A DNA stretch of 64,000 nucleotides. Origin: Spirochaetaceae bacterium bin103. Lineage in GTDB: Bacteria; Spirochaetota; Spirochaetia; SZUA-6; Bin103. The stretch is taken from NCBI GenBank assembly GCA_002238925.1, contig MPNH01000013.1:20841-84840 (forward strand). The letters are read 5' to 3'. The position numbers and the translations under genes are program-made. Shown here one piece after another: positions 44,814 to 53,305 of this stretch (positions are counted from its first letter, which is position 1; each line of letters starts with the position of its first letter). The notes under the pieces were generated by a model. That model was not told the DNA's origin and ran no database searches. It saw only the letters and a list, made by a program, of their open reading frames with translations.

Positions 44814-46385
44814 TCACTCCATGATGGTTCCGTTCTGGATGAATTGCTTGGCGGCCTCGGTCATGCGCGCGCCGCCGTTGGCCATCCAGGATTCCACGTA
44901 GGCGTCCCACTCGGCGTCGATGTCGATCTGGCCGGAGATCGCCTTGACGTAGAACTGCACCTCGATGTCGCTCAGGTCGCCGCGCAGCTTGTTGACGTCG
45001 GCCGAGAACTCCACCCATGGGCCCTCGTCGACCAGCGAGGCGGCGACGCCGGCCTCCACCACGGTCGCCACTTCGCCGGCGATGTTGGTGCGCCACAGCT
45101 CGATCGGCCGGTAGTTGTGCATGGCGAACTTGTACATGCCGGCCTTGGCATACGCCTCGTTGTTGTGGAACTCGCCGATGCGGCGGATCTCGGTCGGTGA
45201 CACCCGTTCGGCGTACTTGACCTCCGGATCGAAAATGCCCATCGGGCCGACGCGGCTGCGCCAGTGACGGTCGGGATCGGTCTCGATCCACTCCAGGATC
45301 TGCATGATCTTGACCACCTTTTCGTCGCTGGCGTCCTTGCCGAACAGGCCGACCAAGGTGGCGGCTCCGTAGGCGGAGGTGTGCGCACCCGCCGGCCCCT
45401 CAGGCTGCGGCAGGTAGATCATCGACACGTCCGGCATGGTCTTGCGGATCTCGTTGATCGGCGCGCCGGCGCGTTCGCGCAGCCAGGTCCAGTTGCGCTC
45501 CACCACGCCAAGCCGGTGATTGGCCCACTTGGCGGTCCAGGTGGCGCGGTCGACGGTGAAGCTCTCCGGGTCGATCAGGTCGTCCGCCCACCAGGCGGCG
45601 AGCACCTTGAGCGCCTCGCGGTAGCCGTCGCTGATCATCGACCAGTCGCCGTTCTGGTCCCAGGTGGCGATGCGCACGCCATGCGCGCCGAACACGTTCG
45701 GAAAGCTCGCCGAGGCCACGCCGAGTGACGCCAGCCCCTGCTGCGCCCAGCGCGCGTAGCCGTACTGGTCCTTGTTTCCGTTGCCGTCCGGGTCCTCGTT
45801 GCGCAGCCTGCGGATCAGGTCCTCGAAATCGGCGAGGGTCCAGGAGTCGGGCCGCTCGAAGCCGACCGCCGCCGCCCAGTCGTCGCGGATGCCGAGAATG
45901 TGGCCGGTGGCGTTGCCGGCGGACACGTTCGGAATCGCATACTGCACACCGTCCACCTGCGTCGACGGCCACGCCTTGCCGGTATCGTTGGTGTCCACGT
46001 AGCTCACGTAGACAGGCATGTGGGTGGACAGCCAGTCGCGCTCGATCGAGCGGATCACCCCGTCTTCGGCGAGCTGACGCAGGCTGGTGCCCGCCATGCC
46101 GCGCCGGATGTCGTAGGCAAAGTCGGGAACGTCGCCGGCCGCGATGCGCAGCGCGATCTGGTCCTGGTCGCTCCAGTCGATCGGCAACGGTTTCAGGTCG
46201 ACACCCGGGAACTGGGCCTCGATCGCCTGTTCGATGATCGACCCCTCCTGCACCGGGTTGCCGGTCGGATTGACGCCGTGCCAACTGATTTCAAGCTGCC
46301 CCGGTGCCGCTGCCTCCGTCTCGCCGGCGGCATGGCCCGACATGGCCGCCGCCACCGCCACGATCACCGCTATCCAAATCCGCAT
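44814..46385 (-). CDS. ABC transporter extracellular solute-binding protein (LplA/LipO type)
   Basis: The 523-residue exported protein has the signal MRIWIAVIVAVAAAMSGHAA, then GETEAAAPGQLEISWHGVNP. There is no lipobox Cys, so it should be periplasmic rather than a lipoprotein. DVPDFAYDIRRGMAG, YAIPNVSAGNATGHILGIRD and the C-terminal KQFIQNGTIME fit the large LplA-like binding proteins that deliver oligosaccharides. A GGAGGAGAG site precedes the ATG at 46385. It heads the three-gene import operon. Confidence 0.93.
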   Translation of the reverse strand: MRIWIAVIVAVAAAMSGHAAGETEAAAPGQLEISWHGVNPTGNPVQEGSIIEQAIEAQFPGVDLKPLPIDWSDQDQIALRIAAGDVPDFAYDIRRGMAGTSLRQLAEDGVIRSIERDWLSTHMPVYVSYVDTNDTGKAWPSTQVDGVQYAIPNVSAGNATGHILGIRDDWAAAVGFERPDSWTLADFEDLIRRLRNEDPDGNGNKDQYGYARWAQQGLASLGVASASFPNVFGAHGVRIATWDQNGDWSMISDGYREALKVLAAWWADDLIDPESFTVDRATWTAKWANHRLGVVERNWTWLRERAGAPINEIRKTMPDVSMIYLPQPEGPAGAHTSAYGAATLVGLFGKDASDEKVVKIMQILEWIETDPDRHWRSRVGPMGIFDPEVKYAERVSPTEIRRIGEFHNNEAYAKAGMYKFAMHNYRPIELWRTNIAGEVATVVEAGVAASLVDEGPWVEFSADVNKLRGDLSDIEVQFYVKAISGQIDIDAEWDAYVESWMANGGARMTEAAKQFIQNGTIME

Positions 46386-46436
46386 AGCTCTCTCCTCCGT
46401 GCGCTGCCGCACTGGTCTGGCTGATATGGGTAACAA

Positions 46437-46468
46437 ACGATACTGTGCCCCGCCCCGCCGGTTGTCAA
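46437..46468 (-). promoter_or_regulatory. Weak candidate promoter of the sugar ABC operon
   Basis: On the minus strand a perfect TTGACA (46468-46463) is followed 20 bases later by TATCGT (46442-46437), about 50 bases upstream of the binding-protein start. The spacer is longer than the usual 17, so only the -35 box is convincing. Confidence 0.3.
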
Positions 46469-46476
46469 GTTTGCGT

Positions 46477-46520
46477 CGCTACGTCCGCTACGCCCGCTGC
46501 GCCCGCTGCGCCGCTGCGCT
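46477..46520. repeat. Imperfect 9-bp tandem repeats between genes
   Basis: Units cgctacgtc, cgctacgcc and cgctgcgcc, then shortened copies, follow each other upstream of the sugar-import operon. Unit length equals that of the repeats at 6451-6486 but the sequence differs. Its function is unknown. Confidence 0.6.
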
Positions 46521-46563
46521 CCGGGCCGGGCCGCGGCTGCGCGGAACGACTCGCCCAGCCGGC

Positions 46564-47181
46564 TCAGCTGAACAACCGTCGCAGCCAGCCGACCAGCCGA
46601 ACCGCATCTGGCGCGTCACGACTCAGATCCCGGGCGCGGATTGCGGCGCCCATCATTCTCGGTGCCTCTCTCGTGGCCAGCCAGGAATGAACCTTGGCGC
46701 GCAATATCTTGCCGCTCGCTAACTTGCGGTCGGTGACGGGTATTCCGTCAACATATGCCTGCGACCGTGGCCACACCGGATCACTCTCCGGAATCATGCC
46801 GGCGACGAAGTCCTCGATTTCGCCGGGGGCTTCGTTATTCGGCATCAGCCAGACGCCAATTCGTGGGCTGCTCTTCTCGATGACGGTCCCGGAAGGATCG
46901 GGTGCTTGCGGAGCTTCGATGTTCACCCGACGCAGCCTGTCGGCCACAGCTTGCCAACGACTCCCTACATCCCCATCGGCGTCGACCAGAATGCCGAGGG
47001 CAGTGCGCCCGGGCGCCAGCACATCTGCCTCGATGGCGCTGAGCAGCTCGCTGACGGAGTTTCTACTAACAATCCCGAATTCCGGCATCGGCATGTTGCG
47101 TTGACGGAGATGCCGGATAACGTGCTCGTCGTCCTGACCCTCGACAACCAATAGACAAGGTGAAGTGTCCGGGTTGAGCAA
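46564..47181 (-). CDS. TOPRIM-like DUF3226 protein, partner of the AAA ATPase
   Basis: The 205-residue protein has a TOPRIM-like layout: the first strand and acidic residue in CLLVVEGQDDEHVIRHL, the DxD in ALGILVDADGDVGSRW, and the later conserved segment RIGVWLMPNNEAPGEIEDF. This is the DUF3226 pattern, related to the TOPRIM-type nuclease domains of OLD proteins and to DUF4435. The gene starts with TTG three bases after the stop of the AAA ATPase gene, so the two form an operon. I infer a nuclease effector controlled by the ATPase, as in OLD or PARIS-like systems; no direct evidence of activity is visible. Confidence 0.78.
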   Translation of the reverse strand: MLNPDTSPCLLVVEGQDDEHVIRHLRQRNMPMPEFGIVSRNSVSELLSAIEADVLAPGRTALGILVDADGDVGSRWQAVADRLRRVNIEAPQAPDPSGTVIEKSSPRIGVWLMPNNEAPGEIEDFVAGMIPESDPVWPRSQAYVDGIPVTDRKLASGKILRAKVHSWLATREAPRMMGAAIRARDLSRDAPDAVRLVGWLRRLFS

Positions 47182-47184
47182 CAG

Positions 47185-48270
47185 TCAACGAACCTCGATG
47201 CCTTGCTCGGCGGCGGTCCGAAGTCCTTCCTTCGAATACTCGACAGCACGCAAGCCTCGATCATCCCGGTCGAGACGTACCAGCATCCCCTCGCCATCCT
47301 CAAACTCGGCTGCCGCGTAGGCAAACCCTCGAACGCAGTCCCAACTGTGCGTAGTCGCCAGCACCTGAACGTCGTTCGACTGCGCCGTCTGCAGAATCAT
47401 CTTCCACAAATCGTACTGTACTGTGTGGTGAATTCCATTTTCAGCCTCGTCGATCAGCAGTATTCCGCCGCGGCTATTGGCAATTGCCAATGCAATACCG
47501 AATAGCCGTACCGCACCATCGCCGAGACTCTTCAATGGAACCGGTCGATCATACCCCGTGAGTCGGACCACGGTTCTTCGTCCGCCCCCATTCGGCCTGC
47601 CGTCTCCGACCAGCGCTACACCGGTCACAGTGCTCCCGGCTACCAGTTGAAGGGATGACACTGCTCGTTGTTCGGCATCAGTCAACGCAACCTTGTCCCA
47701 AAAACGAGCCAGCTCGCCTTCTCTCAAGACATCTGGCCCCAAATACTCGCAGGTCAACCGTGGTTCCGGTTCATCATTGTCGGGGAGGCGAAGAGATCGG
47801 CTGAACTCGTTGAGCCCGCCGCTCGGGATGAACCAACGGACCTGTGTCTTGCCTCGGAATGAGACCGAGAGCCCCGGTACCGGGTCGGCAAGATTGAGCA
47901 GAGTAGAACGAACCTTGGCGAGGGAGGTCATCTCGATCCGAAGTTGCTCTGGCAGGTACTCCCGGCCAATAAGAATCGTTGTGTCTTCACTGACCCGGCG
48001 GTGGAACAACGCTAGGGCATCGAGTTCACTCGTGCCATCGCCGTTGTCGTCGGAGCCAACATGGACTTCCCCGCGACTGCTCAGCAGATCGGAGAGCGCC
48101 GAGAAGCGGCCTCGAGCGGCGAACACGTGAACAGCTTCCAAGACGGTTGTTTTGCCGACGCCGTTCTTTCCGGCTAGCAGGGTCACGCGGCCGAGACGGG
48201 GGATCGTCAACTGGTCGATCCCACGGAATCCCTTGATGGTCAGGTCTGGAAGGTGAAGGGGATTGCTCAT
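47185..48270 (-). CDS. AAA (ABC-type) ATPase of an OLD/PARIS-like two-gene module
   Basis: The 361-residue ATPase has the start LTIKGFRGIDQL, typical of AAA_15/AAA_21 proteins. Walker A is LLAGKNGVGKTTVLEA (near residue 31), the signature-like segment is LKSLGDGAVRLFGIALAIA, Walker B is GGILLIDEAENGIHH and the switch His is in VLATTHSWDCV. There is no fused TOPRIM domain; the partner gene downstream supplies it. Such ATPases are found in OLD, PARIS and related phage-defence systems, where they sense infection and release or activate a nuclease. The start MSNPLHLPDL is 61 bases after the end of the acetamidase gene. Confidence 0.85.
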   Translation of the reverse strand: MSNPLHLPDLTIKGFRGIDQLTIPRLGRVTLLAGKNGVGKTTVLEAVHVFAARGRFSALSDLLSSRGEVHVGSDDNGDGTSELDALALFHRRVSEDTTILIGREYLPEQLRIEMTSLAKVRSTLLNLADPVPGLSVSFRGKTQVRWFIPSGGLNEFSRSLRLPDNDEPEPRLTCEYLGPDVLREGELARFWDKVALTDAEQRAVSSLQLVAGSTVTGVALVGDGRPNGGGRRTVVRLTGYDRPVPLKSLGDGAVRLFGIALAIANSRGGILLIDEAENGIHHTVQYDLWKMILQTAQSNDVQVLATTHSWDCVRGFAYAAAEFEDGEGMLVRLDRDDRGLRAVEYSKEGLRTAAEQGIEVR

Positions 48271-48331
48271 GGCGTGTTGCACCGTCGGGTGAGATTGTAG
48301 CACTTCGGATCGGGGGTGTCGGGAGCCTCCG

Positions 48332-49255
48332 TCATGGTGTCCTGGTGATGGCGCGGAGGATGTCGTGGGTGAGGGTGCAGACCATGGTGTAGGCGGGGTC
48401 GAACATGTTGCCGAGCTGGTAGCCGGCGGCCTGGCCGAGGATGATGTGGGCCAGGTGGCGGTCCAGGCCGTAGTCGTCGGCGAGCCAGCGCAGCATCTCG
48501 GTGGTGGCGTGCTGAACGCACTGGTCGAGCGGGCGCGCGTTGCCCAGGGTGGCGATGCAGTCCGGGGTGCGGGCACGCGGCCAGCCGATGGCGTGGTCCT
48601 TGAGCAGCTCGACGCGGAACACCACGTCGGCGGAGATCTCGATGCCGGTGCCGACGATCTCGCCGTCGCCCTGCACGGCATGCACGTCGCCGAGGGCGAA
48701 CAGCGCACCGGGTTCGAACACCGGAAACATCGCGGTGACGCCGGCCTGGAAACCGTTCCAGTCCATGTTGCCGCCGTGGCGCTCGGAGGTGGCGGTGGAG
48801 ATTGCCTGGTGCCGTTCCGGGGCCACGCCGAAGCAGCCGATCATCGGCGCCAGCGGTACGCGCCAGTGTGCCAGTTCCGGCACGCCCAGCGGTGCGGCTG
48901 TGCCGGCCTCGACGTCCACGTTCCAGTCGATGCTCTGCGGCAGGTCCGCCGGCAGGGTGGGGTGGCCGGGGTCGAGCACGTTGGCCGCTACCCAGGTCTT
49001 GGTGTAGCCGCGGGTGCGGTTGGGGAGGATCTGCTCCAGGTGCACAGCCAAGGTGTCGCCCGGCTCGGCGCCGGCCACCCGGAACGGGCCGGTCTGCGGG
49101 TTGCCGGCCGGCGTGACGGGGTTGTCGTTCGCATCGAAGCCGCCGGCGTCCACCGTGGTGGTGAACACCCGGTCACCGGATTCGATGGTGAGCACCGGAT
49201 CGTGCGGGCCGAGTGTGGTGTGAAAGACGGTGGGAACGAATCGGTGATCTGCCAT
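48332..49255 (-). CDS. Acetamidase/formamidase family protein
   Basis: The 307-residue amidase hydrolyses short amides to ammonia and the acid. The start MADHRFVPTVFHTTLGP, GDRVFTTTVDAGGFD, APMIGCFGVAP, HGGNMDWNGF and GDVHAVQGDGEIVGTGIE are the known family landmarks, the last holding conserved metal or catalytic Asp, His and Glu. GGAG lies 8 bases before the ATG at 49255; an upstream GTG or ATG would add a non-conserved leader. It could supply ammonium, which suits a genome with nitrate assimilation. Confidence 0.93.
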   Translation of the reverse strand: MADHRFVPTVFHTTLGPHDPVLTIESGDRVFTTTVDAGGFDANDNPVTPAGNPQTGPFRVAGAEPGDTLAVHLEQILPNRTRGYTKTWVAANVLDPGHPTLPADLPQSIDWNVDVEAGTAAPLGVPELAHWRVPLAPMIGCFGVAPERHQAISTATSERHGGNMDWNGFQAGVTAMFPVFEPGALFALGDVHAVQGDGEIVGTGIEISADVVFRVELLKDHAIGWPRARTPDCIATLGNARPLDQCVQHATTEMLRWLADDYGLDRHLAHIILGQAAGYQLGNMFDPAYTMVCTLTHDILRAITRTP

Positions 49256-49349
49256 CGGTAGTCTCCTGTTGCTCTTTCCTGCGGGCTGTGTGGCGGCCCC
49301 AGGATAACCCGCCAAGCCGGGTTGCCGCTTGCCCTGGCGGATGTCGGGA

Positions 49350-50042
49350 CTATGGGCTCAAGCCGAGCAGTCCGCCCACTTCCCATGCTCCGGAGATCGC
49401 GTAGTCCGGCGGCGGTTCGGTGATTTCCCAGTCACGCCCGTGGTGGATCCATGCGGTGAGCATGCCCAGGCGCCTCGCACCGCAGACATCAGCAACCGGC
49501 CGGTCACCGACGAACAGGGTGGAGGTTGGATCCGCACTGATCGCACCGAGGGCGTGCCGGAATATCGCCGGGTCGGGTTTGGCCGCGCCGATCTCTTCGG
49601 ACACCACGATGGCGTCCACCAAGTCCGGCAAACCCCAGTGCTGCACCTTCGAGCGTTGTGATGCCGCCGTGCCGTTGGTCAACACCGCGGTAGCGAATCC
49701 TTCGCGGCGCAATCGCAGCAGCAGCGCGCGAGTACGGGGGTCGAACGCGGTGCATGGAGCCAGCTGCGTGCGGTGGCAATCGATTGCCGCGTCGATGCTG
49801 GCAAAGCAGCCGGGCCACCAACGCAGCAGGTTGCCGTAGATCTCATGCTTCGGCAGCCCATCCCGATCCCACGCCGCCATGCGCTCGACGAACTGTTCCT
49901 CGTCGGGCGGTCGCCCGGCCACCGGCAGCGTGCGGTACCAGTGCCCGCACATCCGGGCGAACCCGCCGGCCCGGTCTATCAGCGTGTCGTCCAGATCGAA
50001 CAGTACTGCCGTGGTCTGACGTCCGCTCGGCATCTGTCTCAT
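49350..50042 (-). CDS. HAD superfamily hydrolase
   Basis: The 230-residue phosphatase or dehalogenase-like enzyme has motif I AVLFDLDDTLIDR (nucleophile Asp and acid Asp), motif II TAVLTNGTAASQRSK, the motif III Lys in EIGAAKPDPAIF and motif IV STLFVGDRPVADVCGA. The order matches subfamily IA enzymes such as YjjG-like nucleotidases. The ATG at 50042 is the first Met before motif I. It lies 83 bases downstream of the secreted-protein gene in the same direction. Confidence 0.92.
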   Translation of the reverse strand: MRQMPSGRQTTAVLFDLDDTLIDRAGGFARMCGHWYRTLPVAGRPPDEEQFVERMAAWDRDGLPKHEIYGNLLRWWPGCFASIDAAIDCHRTQLAPCTAFDPRTRALLLRLRREGFATAVLTNGTAASQRSKVQHWGLPDLVDAIVVSEEIGAAKPDPAIFRHALGAISADPTSTLFVGDRPVADVCGARRLGMLTAWIHHGRDWEITEPPPDYAISGAWEVGGLLGLSP

Positions 50043-50125
50043 GATACAGCATGACGGAACGCCACCAATCGTTGCCGCCCGGAGCCGGTTGCGGACTCCC
50101 GGGCGGCGGTCTGAGGCCGTTCCGC

Positions 50126-50848
50126 TTATTTGGCCATGCTGGGAGTCACGCGGCCGGGCAGCGACAGGTCGCCGGAGGCGATGTCGTGTACCCCGGTGAC
50201 GCACAGCAACGGGGCTTCCGCGTGCTCGTTGATCTGCAGTTCGGCGGTTACGGCGTCGAACGCGATGTTCTCGGTGCCGCTGACGGGCACCGTGATCCGG
50301 GCGCTGCTGCCGTCCAGTAACGGGCTCATGCCGGGGCTGTCGAGCGCGATCGGCAGGTACGGCGCGGTGGCGGGAAGCAGATCCACGCCCGGTGACACGT
50401 CGCGCACCTTGAGTCCGGCGCCGCAGGCGGTGTCCTCGACCAGCACTACCCAATGCGAGTGCCACTCGGCGCCGTCATTGGCCGGATCGCCGTCCCGGTC
50501 TTCGTCGTACAGTGGGGTGTCGTCGAAGTCGGGGTGGGCGGTGATCGCGAGCGACAGGATGCCCGAACCCGCATCGAATCCGACCACCGCCGGATCGAGG
50601 CTGGTCGGCCATACGTAGGATTCGACCTTGGCGCCGGCCAACTGGCCGATCGCCACCGGTTTCACGCTGCCCGCCTGCCCGGCCACCTCCATCATGAACG
50701 TCAGCAGGCGGCCGTCGGTGGTGGCTCCCGCACTGACGATGTCGAACGCGGCAGGCTTGCTCGCGTCGACCTCGCTCACGATTTCATGGCCGAAGGCGCC
50801 CGGCAGCGAAAGTGCGGCGATCAAAATCCCCGCGAACATCTGTTTCAT
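50126..50848 (-). CDS. Secreted protein of unknown function, divergent from a MarR regulator
   Basis: The 240-residue protein has a clear Sec signal (MKQMFAGILIAALSLPGAFG) and a mature acidic beta-rich domain. It includes PLYDEDRDGDPANDGAEWHS, which looks like a metal-binding acidic/His stretch, and HWVVLVEDTACGAGLKV. No family is recognised. AAGGAG lies 8 bases before the ATG. The gene is transcribed away from marR across a 108-bp spacer with two operator-like palindromes, so its export product is probably under MarR control. Confidence 0.75.
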   Translation of the reverse strand: MKQMFAGILIAALSLPGAFGHEIVSEVDASKPAAFDIVSAGATTDGRLLTFMMEVAGQAGSVKPVAIGQLAGAKVESYVWPTSLDPAVVGFDAGSGILSLAITAHPDFDDTPLYDEDRDGDPANDGAEWHSHWVVLVEDTACGAGLKVRDVSPGVDLLPATAPYLPIALDSPGMSPLLDGSSARITVPVSGTENIAFDAVTAELQINEHAEAPLLCVTGVHDIASGDLSLPGRVTPSMAK

Positions 50849-50861
50849 CTTGTACTCCTTG

Positions 50862-50876
50862 GTATCGAGTCGATAC
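50862..50876. promoter_or_regulatory. MarR-type operator (perfect palindrome)
   Basis: GTATCGA and its complement TCGATAC flank a single G. It lies 14 bases upstream of the secreted-protein start, where a bound repressor would block transcription or initiation. Confidence 0.65.
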
Positions 50877-50918
50877 TAATAACCACTATACGCTTGGCGG
50901 CGCACCATTGCAAGAGTG

Positions 50919-50933
50919 GTATCGAGTCGCGAC
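50919..50933. promoter_or_regulatory. Second MarR-type operator (imperfect copy)
   Basis: GTATCGA-G-TCGCGAC repeats the first operator with two changes in the right arm, 57 bp away, 23 bases before the regulator start. Its presence near both starts indicates control of the secreted protein and autoregulation. Confidence 0.6.
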
Positions 50934-50956
50934 TATAGGGGGTGATGGAGGGGGTA

Positions 50957-51523
50957 ATGGCAAACAACGGGGCAGGGCACATCGCGGCGCTCATCGAGCG
51001 GATGGGTCGCCTCATGAATTCCGACGCACACGCCGGCGCACTGCTGCCGGTGCAGTGGGAAGTATTGCGCTACCTGGCGCGCGCCAATCGCTTTTCCCGG
51101 ACGCCGGCCGCGCTTGGCGCTTACCTCGGGCTGACCAAGGGTACGGTGTCGCAGACCCTGAGGGTGCTGGAAGGCAAGGGGTTTGTGTGCAAGGGGGTCG
51201 ATCCCCGCGACCGTCGCCGCCGGCGGCTGTCGCTCAGCCAGGAAGCCCGCAGGTTGTTGCGGGAAGACCCGCTGGCCGAGACCGCCGCTGCCGCGCGGCA
51301 CCTGTCCGAACGGCAACGGGAGACACTGACCGGTACGCTCGAATCGATGCTCCGCGTCCGCCTTGCGGCACGGCATCGCCAACCGTTCGGAATGTGCCGC
51401 GACTGCCGGTACTTTGCGCGCCGGCACGCCGTCGGCGCCCCCCACTACTGCCTGCTGCTCAAGGAGCCGCTCGCAGAAGAAGAGAGCCTTGCAATCTGCC
51501 ACGAACAGCGGCCTGTCGCCTGA
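50957..51523 (+). CDS. MarR family regulator with a C-terminal cysteine cluster
   Basis: The 188-residue protein has a winged helix-turn-helix: LPVQWEVLRYLARANR, LGAYLGLTKGTVSQTLRVLE, then the wing VDPRDRRRRRLSLS. After the DNA-binding part, an extension has CRDCRYFARR (CxxC), YCLLLKEPLAEEE and ICHEQ, four cysteines that could bind a metal or an Fe-S cluster as a redox or metal sensor. I chose the ATG at 50957 since GGAGGGG lies immediately upstream; a GTG at 50942 is an alternative. It is divergent from the secreted-protein gene with shared operators. Confidence 0.9.
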   Translation: MANNGAGHIAALIERMGRLMNSDAHAGALLPVQWEVLRYLARANRFSRTPAALGAYLGLTKGTVSQTLRVLEGKGFVCKGVDPRDRRRRRLSLSQEARRLLREDPLAETAAAARHLSERQRETLTGTLESMLRVRLAARHRQPFGMCRDCRYFARRHAVGAPHYCLLLKEPLAEEESLAICHEQRPVA

Positions 51524-51606
51524 CCAAGCGAGCGGTCCGGGCGCGACGCGCGCCAGGGAACCGCGAGCGCACGGACGCCGCGCCGGCCACGAACCGCACC
51601 GGCCAG

Positions 51607-51634
51607 CCCCGCGCAGGTTGTCCCGTGCGCGGGG
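51607..51634. terminator. Strong GC hairpin between convergent genes
   Basis: CCCCGCGCA at 51607-51615 pairs perfectly with TGCGCGGGG at 51626-51634 around a 10-base loop. It stands between the ends of marR and the aldehyde dehydrogenase gene, so it could stop transcription from both sides. No T tract follows. Confidence 0.5.
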
Positions 51635-51673
51635 TTGCGCCGGGCGCTCCGGCGTGAACCCAGACCTGCGCCG

Positions 51674-53092
51674 CTACTCGGGCAGGTGGAACACCGCCAT
51701 CTTGGTCTCGGTCATCTCCTGGACGGCGTATTTGGGGCCTTCCTTGCCCATGCCGCTGTCCTTGAGGCCGCCGTAGGGCATCAGGTCGGCGCGCCACTGG
51801 GTGCCCCAGTTGACGTGGATGTTGCCGGACTCGCACTTGCGCACGAACTGCATGGCCCAGTCCACATTCTGGGTGAAGATGGCGGCGCTGAGGCCGTACT
51901 TGGTGTCGTTGGCCATCTCGATGGCGGTGTCGATGTCGGGAGCCTGGCTGACGCCGACCACCGGTCCGAAGATCTCGTCGTGCGAGATTTTCATTTCCGG
52001 GCGCACGTCGGCCACCACCGTGGGCTGGTAGAGCTGGCCGTTGCGCACGCCGCCGGTGAGCACGCGCGCGCCCGCGCCGGTGGCCTCGCTGACCCAGCTC
52101 GCCACCCGCTCGGAGTCCTCTTCGCGGATCATCGGCCCCATACCCGTGGCGCCCTCCAGGGGGTTGCCGGTGGATATGCCCGCCGCGACGTCGGTCATCG
52201 CATCGAGCAGGTCGCCGTAGATGTCATTGTGGGCGATTACCCGCTGGGTGGAGATGCACACCTGGCCGGCGTTGGAGAAGCCGCTCATGGCGGCGGCCGC
52301 GGCCACCCGCTTCGGGTCGGCGTCCGGCATCACGATCAGCGGCGCGTTGGAGCCGAGCTCCATGGTCACCCGCTTCAGGCCGGCCACCTGGCAGATCCGC
52401 TCGCCGATGTCGCGGCTGCCGGTGAAGGTGATCTTGCGCACCCGCGGGTCGCTGCACAGGGCGTTGCCGAGGGCGCCGCCCGGTCCGGTCAGGCACTGCA
52501 CTGCCTCCGCCGGTGCGCCCGCCTCCGTGAACAGCTCGATCAGCTTGAGGGCGGACAACGGCGTGTCGGTGGCCGGCTTGATGATGCAGGCATTGCCGGC
52601 GGCGAATGCCGGGCCCACCTTGTGGCACACCAGGTGCAGCGGGAAGTTGAATGGGCTGATGCCGACCACCACCCCGCACGGCACGCGCAGGGTAAAGCCG
52701 AGCTTGCCGGCCACGCCGGGGGCGCCGTCGAGGGGTATCACCTCGCCGGACAGGCGCTTCGCCTCTTCCGCCGACAGCACGATGATTTCGCGCGCGCGGG
52801 TCGCCTCGATCTGCGCCTCGCCCAGGATCTTGCCCTCTTCCAGGGTGATGGTGCGCGCCAGGTCGTCGGCGCGCTCGCGCATCAGGTCGGCGACCTTCAT
52901 CAGGATCTCATAGCGCTCGTAGCCGGTCATGTTGGCCATGACGCGGGCGCCGCGCTCGGCGGTGGCCAGCGCCTCCTCGACGTCGGCCAGGCTCGATTGC
53001 GGCACCGTGTCCACGACCGAGCCGTCGAACGGGTTCAGCACCTCGATCTTATCCGCCCGGTCCACCCAGTTGCCGCCCAGCAGCATTTTCAT
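51674..53092 (-). CDS. NAD(P)-dependent aldehyde dehydrogenase
   Basis: The 472-residue enzyme has the cofactor segment GVVVGISPFNFPLHL, KPATDTPLSALKL, the loop FTGSRDIGERI, the catalytic Glu in VTMELGSNAPLIV (near residue 245) and the catalytic Cys in NAGQVCISTQRV (near residue 280). DEIFGPVVGV follows. It oxidises an aldehyde to the acid; the group resembles lactaldehyde, glyceraldehyde-3-phosphate (non-phosphorylating) and sulfolactaldehyde-type dehydrogenases, which cannot be told apart here. It is transcribed alone. Confidence 0.93.
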   Translation of the reverse strand: MKMLLGGNWVDRADKIEVLNPFDGSVVDTVPQSSLADVEEALATAERGARVMANMTGYERYEILMKVADLMRERADDLARTITLEEGKILGEAQIEATRAREIIVLSAEEAKRLSGEVIPLDGAPGVAGKLGFTLRVPCGVVVGISPFNFPLHLVCHKVGPAFAAGNACIIKPATDTPLSALKLIELFTEAGAPAEAVQCLTGPGGALGNALCSDPRVRKITFTGSRDIGERICQVAGLKRVTMELGSNAPLIVMPDADPKRVAAAAAMSGFSNAGQVCISTQRVIAHNDIYGDLLDAMTDVAAGISTGNPLEGATGMGPMIREEDSERVASWVSEATGAGARVLTGGVRNGQLYQPTVVADVRPEMKISHDEIFGPVVGVSQAPDIDTAIEMANDTKYGLSAAIFTQNVDWAMQFVRKCESGNIHVNWGTQWRADLMPYGGLKDSGMGKEGPKYAVQEMTETKMAVFHLPE

Positions 53093-53305
53093 GTTCGTAA
53101 CTCCTCCATACAGCAGCCCCGTGGGTGCCGCCTGCCCTATTATCGTGCTCCAGCGCCGCGTCTGCCAATGGCCGGACCGCCATTTCGGGGAGTGTGCGGC
53201 GCTCTCGCCGCCGGCAGCAGCTGTCTGCTGGACCGGAATTCCGTGAAGCGCCCGAACCGGCTTCGCGCCGATGGGTTGCGCGTGTTGCCCGTGTACCTGC
53301 CGATC

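Noticed and set aside
46477..46520. Short tandem repeats as a CRISPR remnant
   Set aside because: Units are 9 bp with no spacers, and no cas genes are in the window.
53093..53305. A small gene between the Rieske and aldehyde dehydrogenase genes
   Set aside because: Frames here have no start site or protein-like pattern. It is read as promoter DNA for the dehydrogenase.
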